This document shows positions 36,336-45,140 of a DNA stretch of 64,000 nt, piece by piece. The notes beneath the pieces are model-generated. The model did not search any database. It saw nothing but the letters and a program-made list of their open reading frames with translations, and was not told the DNA's origin. The position numbers and the translations under genes were made by a program. This DNA is from Kocuria rhizophila DC2201 (GTDB taxonomy: Bacteria; Actinomycetota; Actinomycetes; Actinomycetales; Micrococcaceae). Location: positions 248,001-312,000 of the forward strand of contig NC_010617.1 in assembly GCF_000010285.1 (NCBI RefSeq). Direction: 5' to 3'. Numbering within the stretch: position 1 is the stretch's first letter; each line of letters opens with the position of its first letter.

Positions 36336-36406
36336 CCTCGTCGTCCTGCAGGCACTGTGAACCGTTACCAGGCAGGTGGGCAACGATCGATCAGGTTTTG
36401 AGACCA
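35511..36406 (-). mobile_element. IS5-family (IS427-like) insertion sequence
   Basis: About 0.9 kb bounded by short inverted ends: TGGTCTCGTAAC (35511-35522) and GTTTTGAGACCA (36395-36406). It is inserted in the 5' part of an IS1380-type transposase fragment. No target duplication is apparent. Single transposase frame with an internal stop. Confidence 0.7.
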
Positions 36407-36686
36407 GGTCTACGGTGAAGGAGCGCAGGAATCAGCCCAGCGTCGAGGGCGCATGACAGGCGTTGGAGAGCCGCCTCATCGCCGCCCGGCGTGAGATGGC
36501 CATGTTGTGGAAGCTGTCGGCGTCGGCGCACCTGCCGGCCACCAGGGCAGCGGCTTTCGCACCGGCGTTGGCGGCCTTGTTCGTGGGCACCGTCAGCTGC
36601 CGACCGGCCAGTGAATGCAGGCCCGCCTCGGCCGCAAGTTTCATCACCGGCGCCAGCCCCGCGGAACCCACGAGAGGGGGGCTCAT
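36407..36686 (-). pseudogene. IS1380-family transposase, N-terminal remnant
   Basis: Encodes AGLAPVMKLAAEAGLHSL, NKAANAGAKAAALVAGR, CADADSFHNMA and APSTLG, matching the start of IS1380-type transposases. A TGA (36432-36434) replaces the serine normally before FLRSF, which follows in frame. The sequence then ends at the IS5 boundary. The rest of the transposase is absent from the window. Confidence 0.7.
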
Positions 36687-37110
36687 CCAAGGAAGCTGAC
36701 AAGGCAGAGCGGGGGAGGGAAAGTGGCATCTGCGAGATGCCTTCTCATCGCGGTGGAACGGAATCTTGGGCAAGTCCCATTCATCCCGGTCAGACAAGCA
36801 ATTTCGTACAGAATGATGTTCCCCCACCCAGCACAGCGCCTCGGGCCTTCCTCGTCGGGGTGGTCGCGGCGTACGCGATGTAACCGGTGTCGGCAATCCA
36901 CCCGACGTCTTTGGCGATCTGGGTCCAGCTGCCCGGACCGAGGGGGTCCAGAGGCGTGCCGAGCACCGGGACCGGCATCGAGAAAGCAAAGAGGGTCCGT
37001 TCAGCGCGGCGGCGACCCGGATGGTGAGACACTGCACGTGATCTGCGCCGGAGCAGGTCGGGTGGCCGGTGATGGCGCGGTTGCCGGTTGGGGTGTAGGT
37101 TCCGTCGACC

Positions 37111-37164
37111 CGCACGACCCGCACGACCCGCACGACCCGCACGACCCGCACGACCCGCACGACC
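37111..37164. repeat. Tandem repeat, six copies of CGCACGACC
   Basis: Six perfect 9-bp units, with a partial GACC before them. The unit length is a multiple of three, so frames read as short amino-acid repeats, but no gene covers it convincingly. Likely a variable-number locus upstream of ilvD. Confidence 0.9.
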
Positions 37165-37330
37165 CGCCCCGGGCGACGTCGGCAGGGTCCGGGGGGGGTA
37201 CGACGCCGCTCTGACGCTTCCGCAGGCGCGGCGCCTTCGTAGCCCTCTTGCATTGAGTCCGCTATGTGAGATGCGTGCCCGAGATGTGAAACCCGCTGCG
37301 GGGCCGCGCGTAGGCTGGTACGCAACACGT

Positions 37331-37370
37331 GTGCCGGGGCGGGGTCTGGAGTGACGCCCCGTCCCGGCAC
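37331..37370 (+). promoter_or_regulatory. Attenuator-like hairpin in the ilvD leader
   Basis: GTGCCGGG pairs with CCCGGCAC at the ends, and an inner GCGGGG pairs with the following CCCC-rich arm; it is followed by TGTCTTTC and then the ribosome-binding site. Position 23 bp before the ilvD start suggests transcription or translation control. No clear branched-chain leader peptide was found. Confidence 0.45.
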
Positions 37371-37392
37371 TGTCTTTCGGGAAGGAACCACA

Positions 37393-39231
37393 GTGCCGCA
37401 GCTGCGTTCAGCAACGTCCACCACGGGCCGCAACATGGCGGGAGCGCGTGCCCTCTGGCGTGCCACCGGCATGGGGAGCGAGGACTTCGGAAAGCCGATC
37501 GTGGCGATCGCGAACTCGTTCACGCAGTTCGTCCCGGGCCACGTGCACCTCAAGAACATGGGTGAGCTGGTGGCGTCCGCGGTCCAGGAGGCCGGAGGCG
37601 TGGCCAAGGAGTTCAACACCATCGCCGTGGACGACGGCATCGCCATGGGCCACGACGGCATGCTGTACTCCCTGCCCTCCCGGGACATCATCGCCGACTC
37701 CGTGGAGTACATGGTCAACGCCCACTGCGCGGACGCCCTGGTGTGCATCTCCAACTGTGACAAGATCACCCCGGGCATGCTCATGGCCGCACTGCGGCTG
37801 AACATCCCCGTGGTGTTCGTCTCCGGTGGGCCCATGGAGTCCGGGGAGGGTGTGGAGGGCGTTGTGGAGCACCGCGTGGACCTGGTGGATGCCATGTCCC
37901 TGGCCGTGGACGAGTCCGTCACGGACGCGCAGCTCGCGCAGATCGAGGAGAACGCGTGCCCCACGTGCGGCTCGTGCTCCGGGATGTTCACCGCCAACTC
38001 CATGAACTGCCTCACCGAGGCACTGGGGCTCTCCCTGCCCGGCAACGGCACCACGCTGGCCACCCATGTCAACCGCAAGCGGCTGTTTCTGGAGGCCGGC
38101 CGCCGTGCGGTGGAGTCCGCCAAGAAGTACTACGAGCAGGACGACGAGTCCGTGCTGCCGCGCAGCATCGCCACGAAGGCCGCGTTCGAGAACGCCATGG
38201 CTCTGGACATCGCGATGGGCGGCTCCACCAACACCGTGCTGCACATCCTCGCCGCCGCGCAGGAGGCGGAGGTGGACTTCAACCTCTCGGACATCGACGC
38301 ACTCTCCCGCCAGGTCCCGTGCCTGGCCAAGGTGGCGCCGAACTCCACGACGTTCCACATCGAGCACGTGCACCGCGCCGGCGGCATCCCCGCGATCCTG
38401 GGGGAGCTGCGCCGCGGCGGGCTGCTGAACGAGGACGTCCACACCGTGCACTCGCAGACCATGGGCGAGTGGCTGGACGAGTGGGACATCCGCTCGGGCA
38501 AGGCATCCGACGCCGCCAAGGAGTTCTTCCTGGCGGCACCGGGCGGCGTGCGCACCACCCAGGCGTTCTCGCAGGCCAACGAGTACGAGGACCACGACGT
38601 GGACGCCGCCGGGGGCTGCATCCGCTCCGTGGAGCACGCCTACACGAAGGAGGGCGGGCTGTGCGTGCTCTTCGGCAACATCGCCGAGGACGGCGCCGTC
38701 ATTAAGACGGCGGGCATCGACCCGGAGCTGTTCCACTTCACGGGCCGGGCGTTCGTGGTGGAGTCCCAGGACGAGGCCGTGCACGAGATCCTCTCCAAGA
38801 ATGTGAAGGAGGGGGACATCGTGGTGATCGCGTACGAGGGCCCCAAGGGCGGCCCCGGCATGCAGGAGATGCTCTACCCCACCAGCTACCTCAAGGGCCT
38901 GGGACTGGGCAAGAAGTGCGCGCTGATCACGGACGGGCGCTTCTCGGGCGGCACGTCCGGGCTGTCCATCGGGCACATCTCCCCGGAGGCCGCCGCGGGT
39001 GGCGCGGTGGGCCTGGTCCAGCACGGTGACGAGATCGAGATCGACGTGGAGAACCGCGTGCTGCGCGTCAACGTGGACGACGCCGAGCTCGCGCGCCGTC
39101 GCCAGGAAAAGGGGGACGCCCCGTGGAAGCCCACCAAGCCGCGTGAGCGCAGGGTGTCCAAGGCGCTGAAGGCGTACGCCTCCATGGTCACGAGCGCCGA
39201 CAAGGGCGCCGTGCGCGTCGTGGAGGACTGA
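37393..39231 (+). CDS. ilvD: Dihydroxy-acid dehydratase
   Basis: 612 residues, family length. Starts [20 protein letters not shown], with iron-sulphur cysteines in [12 protein letters not shown] and [19 protein letters not shown] and the Mg-site segment [39 protein letters not shown] is the C-terminal signature. It makes the 2-oxo acids of valine and isoleucine biosynthesis. GTG at 37393 is chosen: GGAAGGA lies nine bases upstream and the family N-terminus begins there. Confidence 0.95.
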   Translation: MPQLRSATSTTGRNMAGARALWRATGMGSEDFGKPIVAIANSFTQFVPGHVHLKNMGELVASAVQEAGGVAKEFNTIAVDDGIAMGHDGMLYSLPSRDIIADSVEYMVNAHCADALVCISNCDKITPGMLMAALRLNIPVVFVSGGPMESGEGVEGVVEHRVDLVDAMSLAVDESVTDAQLAQIEENACPTCGSCSGMFTANSMNCLTEALGLSLPGNGTTLATHVNRKRLFLEAGRRAVESAKKYYEQDDESVLPRSIATKAAFENAMALDIAMGGSTNTVLHILAAAQEAEVDFNLSDIDALSRQVPCLAKVAPNSTTFHIEHVHRAGGIPAILGELRRGGLLNEDVHTVHSQTMGEWLDEWDIRSGKASDAAKEFFLAAPGGVRTTQAFSQANEYEDHDVDAAGGCIRSVEHAYTKEGGLCVLFGNIAEDGAVIKTAGIDPELFHFTGRAFVVESQDEAVHEILSKNVKEGDIVVIAYEGPKGGPGMQEMLYPTSYLKGLGLGKKCALITDGRFSGGTSGLSIGHISPEAAAGGAVGLVQHGDEIEIDVENRVLRVNVDDAELARRRQEKGDAPWKPTKPRERRVSKALKAYASMVTSADKGAVRVVED

Positions 39232-39282
39232 CCCCTCGCAGCGACCCCGGATGGTCTCGGCCCGGGTGGGAATCGGATAATC

Positions 39283-39307
39283 TGTGCTGAATTGGTGTGG
39301 CAGCACA
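39283..39307 (+). promoter_or_regulatory. Inverted repeat upstream of agcS
   Basis: TGTGCTG and CAGCACA flank 11 bases, right after a GATAAT -10-like box (39275-39281). A second, longer-range pair (CCCGGGTGG near 39261 with CCACCCGGG near 39317) encloses it, so the leader RNA may fold. Function unknown. Confidence 0.4.
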
Positions 39308-39385
39308 CATTCTTTTCCACCCGGGCCCTCGCGCGACTGGAACAGTCCCACGGCCCGGGCATCCCCGAAGATCCCGGAGTTTTCC

Positions 39386-40873
39386 ATGGAAGCACTGACC
39401 GAACTCGTCGGAACGGTGGGCGAGTACGTCTGGTACGTCGTCTTCGCCGTCCTCATCGGCGTGGGCCTGTACCTGACCGTCCGCACCAAGGCCATCCAGC
39501 TGCGCGGCATCCCCGAGATGTTCCGGGTGCTCACCGATCCGGCCGGTGAGGAGGACGGGCGCAAGGGCATCTCCTCGTTCCGTGCGTTCACGGTCTCCGC
39601 CGCGGCCCGCGTGGGCACGGGCAACATCGCCGGTGTGGCCATCGCCATCACTCTGGGCGGCCCGGGTGCGGTGTTCTGGATGTGGATCATCGCCGCGATC
39701 GGCGCGGCCAGCGCGTTCGTGGAGTCCCTGCTGGGCCAGCTCTACAAGGTCAAGACGTCGGACGGCTACGTGGGCGGCCCGGCGTACTACATGGAGCGCG
39801 GGCTCAACAAGCGCTGGATGGGCGTGCTCTTCGCGGTCATCATCACCGTGACCTACGGCTTCGTGTTCAACTCCGTGCAGTCCAACTCGATCGTGGACGC
39901 CGTGGCCGGCTCCTTCAGCGTGGACGTCACCGAGGGCCAGAACATATGGCTGCGCGTGGTGCTGGGCCTGGCGCTGGTGGTCATCACCGCCCTGGTGATC
40001 TTCGGCGGCATCCGCTCCATCTCCGCGGTGACCCAGATCCTCGTGCCCGTGATGGCCGTGCTGTACCTGGTGCTGGGGCTGCTCGTGGTGGTCCTGAACA
40101 TCACCGAGATCCCCGCCATGTTCGGCATGATCATCCAGGGGGCCTTCGGCATCCGCGAGTTCATCACGGGCGGTCTGATCGGCGTGATCATCCAGGGCAT
40201 GAAGCGCGGCCTGTTCTCCAACGAGGCCGGCATGGGCTCCGCCCCGAACGCCGGCGCCACCGCGTCCATCTCCCACCCGGCCAAGCAGGGCTTCGTGCAG
40301 TCCCTGGGCGTCTTCTTCGACACCATGCTGGTGTGCTCCATCACCGCGTTCATCGTGCTGCTGTCCAACCCCACCTACGGTGACCAGCGCCAGGGCGCGT
40401 CCCTCACGCAGACCGCGCTGGGCATGCAGCTCGGCGACTGGGCCGTGCACTTCCTGACCGTGGCGATCTTCCTCTTCGGCTGGTCCTCGGTGATCGGCAA
40501 CTACTACTACGGCGAGTCCAACATCCGCTTCATGACGCGCTCCCGCGTGACCATGGGCGTCTACCGCTTCGCCGTGCTGGTGTGCGTGTTCATGGGCGCG
40601 GTGCTGGCCCTGGACCTCGTGTGGTCGCTCGCGGACCTGTTCATGGCGTTCATGGCCACGCTGAACCTGATTGCGCTGGTCATGCTCGCGGGGGTCGCGG
40701 CCAAGGTGCTGCAGAACTACATGGACCAGCGCAAGGCCGGCGTGGAGCCCGTGTTCAAGGCGGGCGACGTCCCCGGCCTCCACGGCCTGTCCGCGTGGGA
40801 CGGCACGGACACCGTGACCCTGCCGATCTTCTGGGAGCAGCGCACGCAGGAGAAGAACGCCGCCCGCGGCTGA
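39386..40873 (+). CDS. Sodium:alanine/glycine symporter (AGCS family)
   Basis: 495 residues, about ten or more helices. AGCS signatures: SSFRAFTVSAAARVGTGNIAG, GGPAYYMERGL, and GLFSNEAGMGSAPNAGATA near the middle. It imports small neutral amino acids with Na+. ATG at 39386 preceded by GGAG at seven bases. Convergent with the YkvI-like gene, sharing the terminator at 40938-40973. Confidence 0.92.
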   Translation: MEALTELVGTVGEYVWYVVFAVLIGVGLYLTVRTKAIQLRGIPEMFRVLTDPAGEEDGRKGISSFRAFTVSAAARVGTGNIAGVAIAITLGGPGAVFWMWIIAAIGAASAFVESLLGQLYKVKTSDGYVGGPAYYMERGLNKRWMGVLFAVIITVTYGFVFNSVQSNSIVDAVAGSFSVDVTEGQNIWLRVVLGLALVVITALVIFGGIRSISAVTQILVPVMAVLYLVLGLLVVVLNITEIPAMFGMIIQGAFGIREFITGGLIGVIIQGMKRGLFSNEAGMGSAPNAGATASISHPAKQGFVQSLGVFFDTMLVCSITAFIVLLSNPTYGDQRQGASLTQTALGMQLGDWAVHFLTVAIFLFGWSSVIGNYYYGESNIRFMTRSRVTMGVYRFAVLVCVFMGAVLALDLVWSLADLFMAFMATLNLIALVMLAGVAAKVLQNYMDQRKAGVEPVFKAGDVPGLHGLSAWDGTDTVTLPIFWEQRTQEKNAARG

Positions 40874-40937
40874 GCCCTCCCGCGGGTGCGCGGCGGATCC
40901 GTCCGCACCGGATCACGACGCCGCCCGCTCCCGTTCA

Positions 40938-40973
40938 CGAGGAAACCCCCGGCCGCTGCCGGGGGTTTCCTCG
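40938..40973. terminator. Bidirectional terminator between agcS and the YkvI-like gene
   Basis: Perfect 16-bp stem (40938-40953 with 40958-40973), loop CGCT, with AT-containing arms, between convergent genes. Confidence 0.85.
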
Positions 40974-41028
40974 TACCCTGCCCGGCAGCGCGGGCGGGGT
41001 GGCCTGCCGGGGCGACCCGGCGGCGTCG

Positions 41029-42279
41029 TCAGGAGGAGGACTTGTCCTCGCCGAGCTCGCGCTTGACCTGGACCTCCATGGCGCCGGTGAGGGCCTCGTT
41101 GTCCGCGGGGGACTCCTCGGTGGCGTCGCGCAGCTGGTTCTCGTTGTACTCGGTGAACTCCTTGCTCTCGTCACCACGCTTGGTCATGAGGGCGCGGATG
41201 CGGGTACGGCGCCCGGCCTCGACACCGATGGCCTTGCGGTTGCGGAACCACCACACGAACATGACGACCACCAGGATCATGCCCACGTAGCCGATCACCG
41301 GGTAGACCACGCTCATCAGCGTGCCGAAGCCCACCAGGCTGATCACGTAGCCCAGGGCGCAGATGCCCAGGAACACGGGGACGTAGCGCTTGCGGTGGTT
41401 GACTGTCATGCGGCGGCCCAGCGCGTAGAACATGCTGATGGTGGTGTTGTAGATCATCAGGAAGGTCACGAGCACCATGGCCAGGGAGGCCACCGGGTGC
41501 ATGCTCTCGAAGAGCTTGAGCATGGGGACGTCCGCGTCCCCCACGGCGTTGAAGTTCACGAGCAGCGCGAACGCGTTCATCACCAGCAGGATCGTGTAGA
41601 CCACGCCGCCCAGCAGGCCGCCGCGCCCGGCGTCGCGCGGGTCCAGGGTGTTGCCGCCGATCATCAGGGACATGGACACGCCCAGCATCAGCGCCATGCA
41701 GGTGTAGTTGATCGCGGAGAGCCACCACGGGCTCACGGGGGAGTCGGCCTGCACGGCCAGATCGCTCATGGCGCCGAGGTCCACGGGCAGCTGCATGAGG
41801 GTGTAGACGAACGCCACGATCACGGCCACGAAGATCACCGGGGTCACGCCGGAGATGATGTTGGTGACCTTGTTGACGTCCAGCAGACCGGTGAGCATCA
41901 CGATGGCCACCATGATCGCGGAGCCGATCCACGCCGGGAGCCCGAACTGCTGCTCCAGGGTGGAGCCCGCGCCGGCGAGCATCACGATGCCCATGGCCAG
42001 CAGGGTGAGGGACACGGAGATGTCCAGGAAGCGGGAGACCACGGGGGCGGAGACGGAGCGGAACACCCTCAGGTGCTCGTCGGCCAGGAAGTAGCTGCCG
42101 ATGTTGATGATCACCGCTCCCGCCGTGATCATCAGGATGCCCGCCATGACGGCTCCCGCGAGCCCCCAGAGACCGAACGAGACGAAGTACTGGATGACTT
42201 CCTGTCCCGTGGCGAAGCCGGCGCCCACCATGAGGCCGATGAAGGCCAGGGCGACTTGGAGGGTTTTCTTGGCGGACAC
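41029..42279 (-). CDS. YkvI-like integral membrane protein (APC-superfamily type)
   Basis: 416 residues with about ten helices. N-terminus KTLQVALAFIGLMVGAGFATGQEVIQYF is the family hallmark, recalling the first helix of APC-superfamily transporters; GLLGGVVYTILLVMN and the long C-terminal polar tail of about 60 acidic/basic residues follow. Probably a transporter of unknown substrate. GTG start at 42279 with GAGGAG eight bases upstream. A dispersed 11-bp copy overlaps the stop codon. Confidence 0.75.
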   Translation of the reverse strand: MSAKKTLQVALAFIGLMVGAGFATGQEVIQYFVSFGLWGLAGAVMAGILMITAGAVIINIGSYFLADEHLRVFRSVSAPVVSRFLDISVSLTLLAMGIVMLAGAGSTLEQQFGLPAWIGSAIMVAIVMLTGLLDVNKVTNIISGVTPVIFVAVIVAFVYTLMQLPVDLGAMSDLAVQADSPVSPWWLSAINYTCMALMLGVSMSLMIGGNTLDPRDAGRGGLLGGVVYTILLVMNAFALLVNFNAVGDADVPMLKLFESMHPVASLAMVLVTFLMIYNTTISMFYALGRRMTVNHRKRYVPVFLGICALGYVISLVGFGTLMSVVYPVIGYVGMILVVVMFVWWFRNRKAIGVEAGRRTRIRALMTKRGDESKEFTEYNENQLRDATEESPADNEALTGAMEVQVKRELGEDKSSS

Positions 42280-42435
42280 GAGAGCATCTCCTCGAGTGGT
42301 GGGTGAATGTCGTGGCGCGCACGCCGCGGCGTGACAACCTGTCGGGCCAAGCATAGAGAGTGCGCCGGAGCCGGATCGCCCGGGCCCCGCGGCGGTGGGA
42401 TACTCGAGGGCGGACGACGAGTGGAGGGAGTGGCC

Positions 42436-43005
42436 GTGGTGCAGCAGTGGCAGTCGGATCTGGAGGCCTGGGCGGCGGGGTGGAACGCGGTCGCGCAGGA
42501 CGCTTCGCCGCGCGAGGTGCGGGCGTGGGACGGCGCCCTGCCCGGTGGGCGCGGTCACGGTGCGGTGCTCGTGTGCGGCCCCGGGCAGGCGGAGGGGGTC
42601 CGGGCTGCGGCACGGGCGGCGGGCCGGGAGGTGCTCGCCACCGAGGTGCTGCTGAGCGGTGACGTCCAGGAGCTGGACCGCGGGCTGGACTTGCCCGGGG
42701 ACGCCGGGATGTTCGACGCCCCCATGGGGGACCACCTGCGCTTCGAGGTGGACGAGTGGGGCTGCCCCGTGGCGCACTCGACCCTCTCCGTGCAGGGGGA
42801 CGTGGCGTTCATGGGGCCGCTGGTCGCGGGCACCGCCGAGGACCGGGACCCCGCGGAGGTGGTGGACCCGCTGGTGTCCGCGATGGCCAACGAGGCCTTC
42901 CTGGCGGACGCGCAGCGGCTCTACACCGTGGTGCCCGAGGAGGACGTTCCCGGGCGTGAGCCCCAGGGGTGGCGGCGCGCGGCCGCGGTGCTGCGGCTCT
43001 CCTGA
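42436..43005 (+). CDS. Hypothetical protein
   Basis: 189 residues, acidic, no membrane segment or signal peptide, with no motif I recognise. The N-terminal part (residues ~10-70) is Ala/Gly-rich, the C-terminal part ordered-looking (GDHLRFEVDEWGCPVAHSTL, EDRDPAEVVDPLVSAMANE). Codon bias at third positions supports coding. GTG 42436 or 42439 is suggested by GGAGGGAG just upstream; an in-frame GTG at 42421 is less likely. Divergent from the YkvI-like gene. Confidence 0.6.
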   Translation: MVQQWQSDLEAWAAGWNAVAQDASPREVRAWDGALPGGRGHGAVLVCGPGQAEGVRAAARAAGREVLATEVLLSGDVQELDRGLDLPGDAGMFDAPMGDHLRFEVDEWGCPVAHSTLSVQGDVAFMGPLVAGTAEDRDPAEVVDPLVSAMANEAFLADAQRLYTVVPEEDVPGREPQGWRRAAAVLRLS

Positions 43006-43118
43006 GCGGGTGGCACCACCACAGCGGGCCTGAGCGGGCGTTACCACCAGCGCGCGCCGGAGCAAGCCGCACCAGCAACGCACGCGTGCGGCATGCCCGG
43101 GTGCCCCGGGGTGCCGCG

Positions 43119-43835
43119 TCAGTCCTGCGGGTCCCCGGGCGCCGGGTACCGGTCCGGGAAGCTACGGTGCAGGTTCTCCCGGGCCACCGACGTGAGGTTC
43201 TCCAGCGGCAGCCCCGCCGGGCACACCTCCGTGCAGTCGCCCAGCAGGGAGCACGGCCCGAACTCCTGGTCCGCGGCGTCCAGCACCTTGGCGGCGCGCT
43301 CGTCGCGCTCCTCGGGGTTCTTGGCCAGCGGCGGCAGGTGCTTGAGCATGGTCCCCACGAACAGCTGCCCGGAACCGTTGGGGCACGCGGCGATGCACGC
43401 CCCGCAGCTGATGCAGCCCGCAGTGTTCAGCGCCTTCATGGCCAGCGGGAACTTGGCCTCCTTGGACACCCGACGCAGGGACTTCTTGTCCACGGCCAGG
43501 TCCTTCTTGACCGGCAGCGCCCCCGCGCGCATGGGCTCGACGAAGATCTCGTCCCCGTCCCGGTATGCGTTCAGGGACTGCATGCACGAGGCCCTGTTGC
43601 GGTCCGGGCCGTGCGGGACACCGTCCACGGTCACGCCGCACTTGCCGCAGATGCCCTCGCGACAGCCGTCGTCGAAGCTCACCGGCTCTTCACCCTGGCG
43701 CTCAAGCGTCTCGTTGACGGAGTCCAGCAGCTCGAGGACGCTCATGTCCTCGCGCGCCTGGACGGGGTGGACGGTCTCGAAGCCCCCGGGGGTGTCGGCG
43801 TCCGGCTGGCGCCACACATGAACGGTCAGCAGCAT
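43119..43835 (-). CDS. sdhB: Succinate dehydrogenase/fumarate reductase iron-sulphur subunit
   Basis: 238 residues. The [2Fe-2S] cysteines are in CREGICGKCGVTVDG with a later SC, and the [4Fe-4S]/[3Fe-4S] ligands are in CISCGACIAACPNGS and CSLLGDCTEVCPAGLPLE. This is the type-B (menaquinone) class found in Corynebacterium-like sdhCAB operons. Here its ATG overlaps the stop of sdhC by one base, so the flavoprotein gene sdhA, normally between them, is absent. Confidence 0.92.
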   Translation of the reverse strand: MLLTVHVWRQPDADTPGGFETVHPVQAREDMSVLELLDSVNETLERQGEEPVSFDDGCREGICGKCGVTVDGVPHGPDRNRASCMQSLNAYRDGDEIFVEPMRAGALPVKKDLAVDKKSLRRVSKEAKFPLAMKALNTAGCISCGACIAACPNGSGQLFVGTMLKHLPPLAKNPEERDERAAKVLDAADQEFGPCSLLGDCTEVCPAGLPLENLTSVARENLHRSFPDRYPAPGDPQD

Positions 43836-44854
43836 CAGCGCACCACCTTTAAGAATACGGCCAGGGGAATACTTGCGTTGCCCACGGCAACGACGGCGCC
43901 CGCGGCCTTCGCGGCCACGTCCACCTGGCGCACGCGTTCCGCGGTCCCCGACAGCCCGGTGTCCAGCGCGGCCGTGCGGAGCCCGTGGACCATGTGCCCG
44001 GCCAGCGCGGCCATGGAGGCCGTGTAGAACACCGCCACCACGGGCCGGGAGAGGCTGCCCACCAGGTTCCCGTAGGCGTCCCCGTGCTCGAAGGAGCGCG
44101 CCGCCGCCGGGCGGGTGCCCGTGGTCAGGTCCAGCACGTGGTAGGTCACGAACAGGCCGAGCACCGCACCCGTGGAGCGCATGGAGCGGGCGATGACCCG
44201 GGGGACCGAGCGGCGTCGTCCCCGGGGGCGACGACGGGGTGCGTCGGCCTCGAAGCGGCCCGGGAGGAAGGCGCCGTCGAGCGGCGCGCGGCGGTAGACC
44301 TGCGGTCTGCTCGTCGGCATTCCGGCTGACTGCTCGGGCACGCCCCCGGGTCGCCCGGGCAGCGCGAGGTGGGGGCGCCGGTCCACCCCCGTGGCGATCT
44401 GCCGGGTGACCTGCCGGACGGTGCTCGTCACGGTGCGACCCTCCCGGCGCATGCTGCGCAGCGTGAGCTCGGTTCCCGCGAGAACGTGCACGCCGGCGCT
44501 CGTGAGCAGCCCGATGCGCGCCGCCCACAGCAGCGTGTTCGTGGGCAGGACCGGCGCGCCCGCGTGGCGCAGCAGCAGCGCGTACCGGTTGTACCGCTCC
44601 CGGCCCAGGTAGACCTGCATGTTCCCGGCCATGTGCCCCACGGTGAACACACTCAGCACGGTCCCGGAGGCGGCCATCGCGAGTTTCAGGTCCGGGTTCG
44701 ACGCCGCTCCCAGGGTGGGTGCCCACGCACCCGCGGGTGCCGGGGCGGCGTCGTCGACCCCGTGCGGTGCGGTGGGGGCGGTTGTAGCGCGCGGGGAGCC
44801 GGCGGAGCCGGGCGCGGCCGCGCGGTCTCGCTGGGGAGGCGTGGTGGGAGTCAT
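43835..44854 (-). CDS. sdhC: Succinate dehydrogenase cytochrome b subunit (type B), with inserted loop
   Basis: 339 residues; the family is about 230-260. Helices with candidate haem histidines: VFTVGHMAGNMQVYLG, AGVHVLAGTEL, LFVTYHVLDLTTG and ALAGHMVHGL. An N-terminal disordered stretch of ~45 residues and an Arg/Pro/Gly-rich cytoplasmic-type loop of ~80 residues between helices explain the extra length, and each carries a dispersed 11-bp repeat (44745, 44210). ATG at 44854 follows AGGATTGGCAGGTG. Overlaps sdhB by one base. Confidence 0.85.
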   Translation of the reverse strand: MTPTTPPQRDRAAAPGSAGSPRATTAPTAPHGVDDAAPAPAGAWAPTLGAASNPDLKLAMAASGTVLSVFTVGHMAGNMQVYLGRERYNRYALLLRHAGAPVLPTNTLLWAARIGLLTSAGVHVLAGTELTLRSMRREGRTVTSTVRQVTRQIATGVDRRPHLALPGRPGGVPEQSAGMPTSRPQVYRRAPLDGAFLPGRFEADAPRRRPRGRRRSVPRVIARSMRSTGAVLGLFVTYHVLDLTTGTRPAAARSFEHGDAYGNLVGSLSRPVVAVFYTASMAALAGHMVHGLRTAALDTGLSGTAERVRQVDVAAKAAGAVVAVGNASIPLAVFLKVVR

Positions 44855-45065
44855 CACCTGCCAATCCTAGGAGTTCGGGCGGGTGGGGGCAGTTCCGGAA
44901 GTCACACGCGGTCATTCCCCGTTGCGCGCTGGGTGCGGCAGCCACGCCGGGGCCGCACGACGCCGCTGCGGCGCGTCCCGGGCTCACGTCCCCGTGCGTC
45001 GTGGTCGGGGCGGTTGCGCCGTGCGTCCCTTGAGGTGCCGGCCGTGGTGTGTGAGCGTGGAGGCC

Positions 45066-45140
45066 ATGCAGCCCGTATACGACCACCTCGCGGCGGAGTA
45101 CGAGCGCGCGTTCCCCACCAAGCTCAGGAGTGCATCATGA
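45066..45140 (+). CDS. Possible 24-residue peptide coupled to the next gene
   Basis: Reads MQPVYDHLAAEYERAFP and ends in a TGA that overlaps the ATG of the following membrane-protein gene (ATGA). The overlap and charged, helical composition favour a translated coupling peptide. GGAGG lies only two bases before the ATG, so the in-frame GTG at 45057 or another start may be used. Weak call. Confidence 0.35.
   Translation: MQPVYDHLAAEYERAFPTKLRSAS

Larger units (their letters stand above)
36687..37392. other. Long spacer upstream of ilvD
   Basis: About 700 bp. It contains a minus-strand frame of 80 codons (36790-37032) with a GC3 pattern that could be coding but no recognised family and no good ribosome-binding site, the 9-bp tandem repeat (37111-37164), and the hairpin leader of ilvD (37331-37370). 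The left part is probably decayed IS flank. Confidence 0.45.

Noticed and set aside
35499-36383. Programmed frameshift in the IS5 transposase
   Set aside because: Both halves are in the same frame, separated only by a TGA at a Trp position, so it is a nonsense mutation.
36790-37032. 80-codon minus-strand frame
   Set aside because: Could be coding, but I see no family, start signal or conserved motif; described only as part of the spacer.
37111-37164. Possible CRISPR-like array
   Set aside because: Units are 9 bp, contiguous and without spacers; it is a simple tandem repeat and there are no cas genes.
39240-39385. Glycine riboswitch upstream of the AGCS symporter
   Set aside because: The conserved purine-rich aptamer core and tandem arrangement are not visible; only generic inverted repeats are present.
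37408-39690. 760-codon minus-strand frame over ilvD
   Set aside because: Antisense shadow of a clear dihydroxy-acid dehydratase gene.
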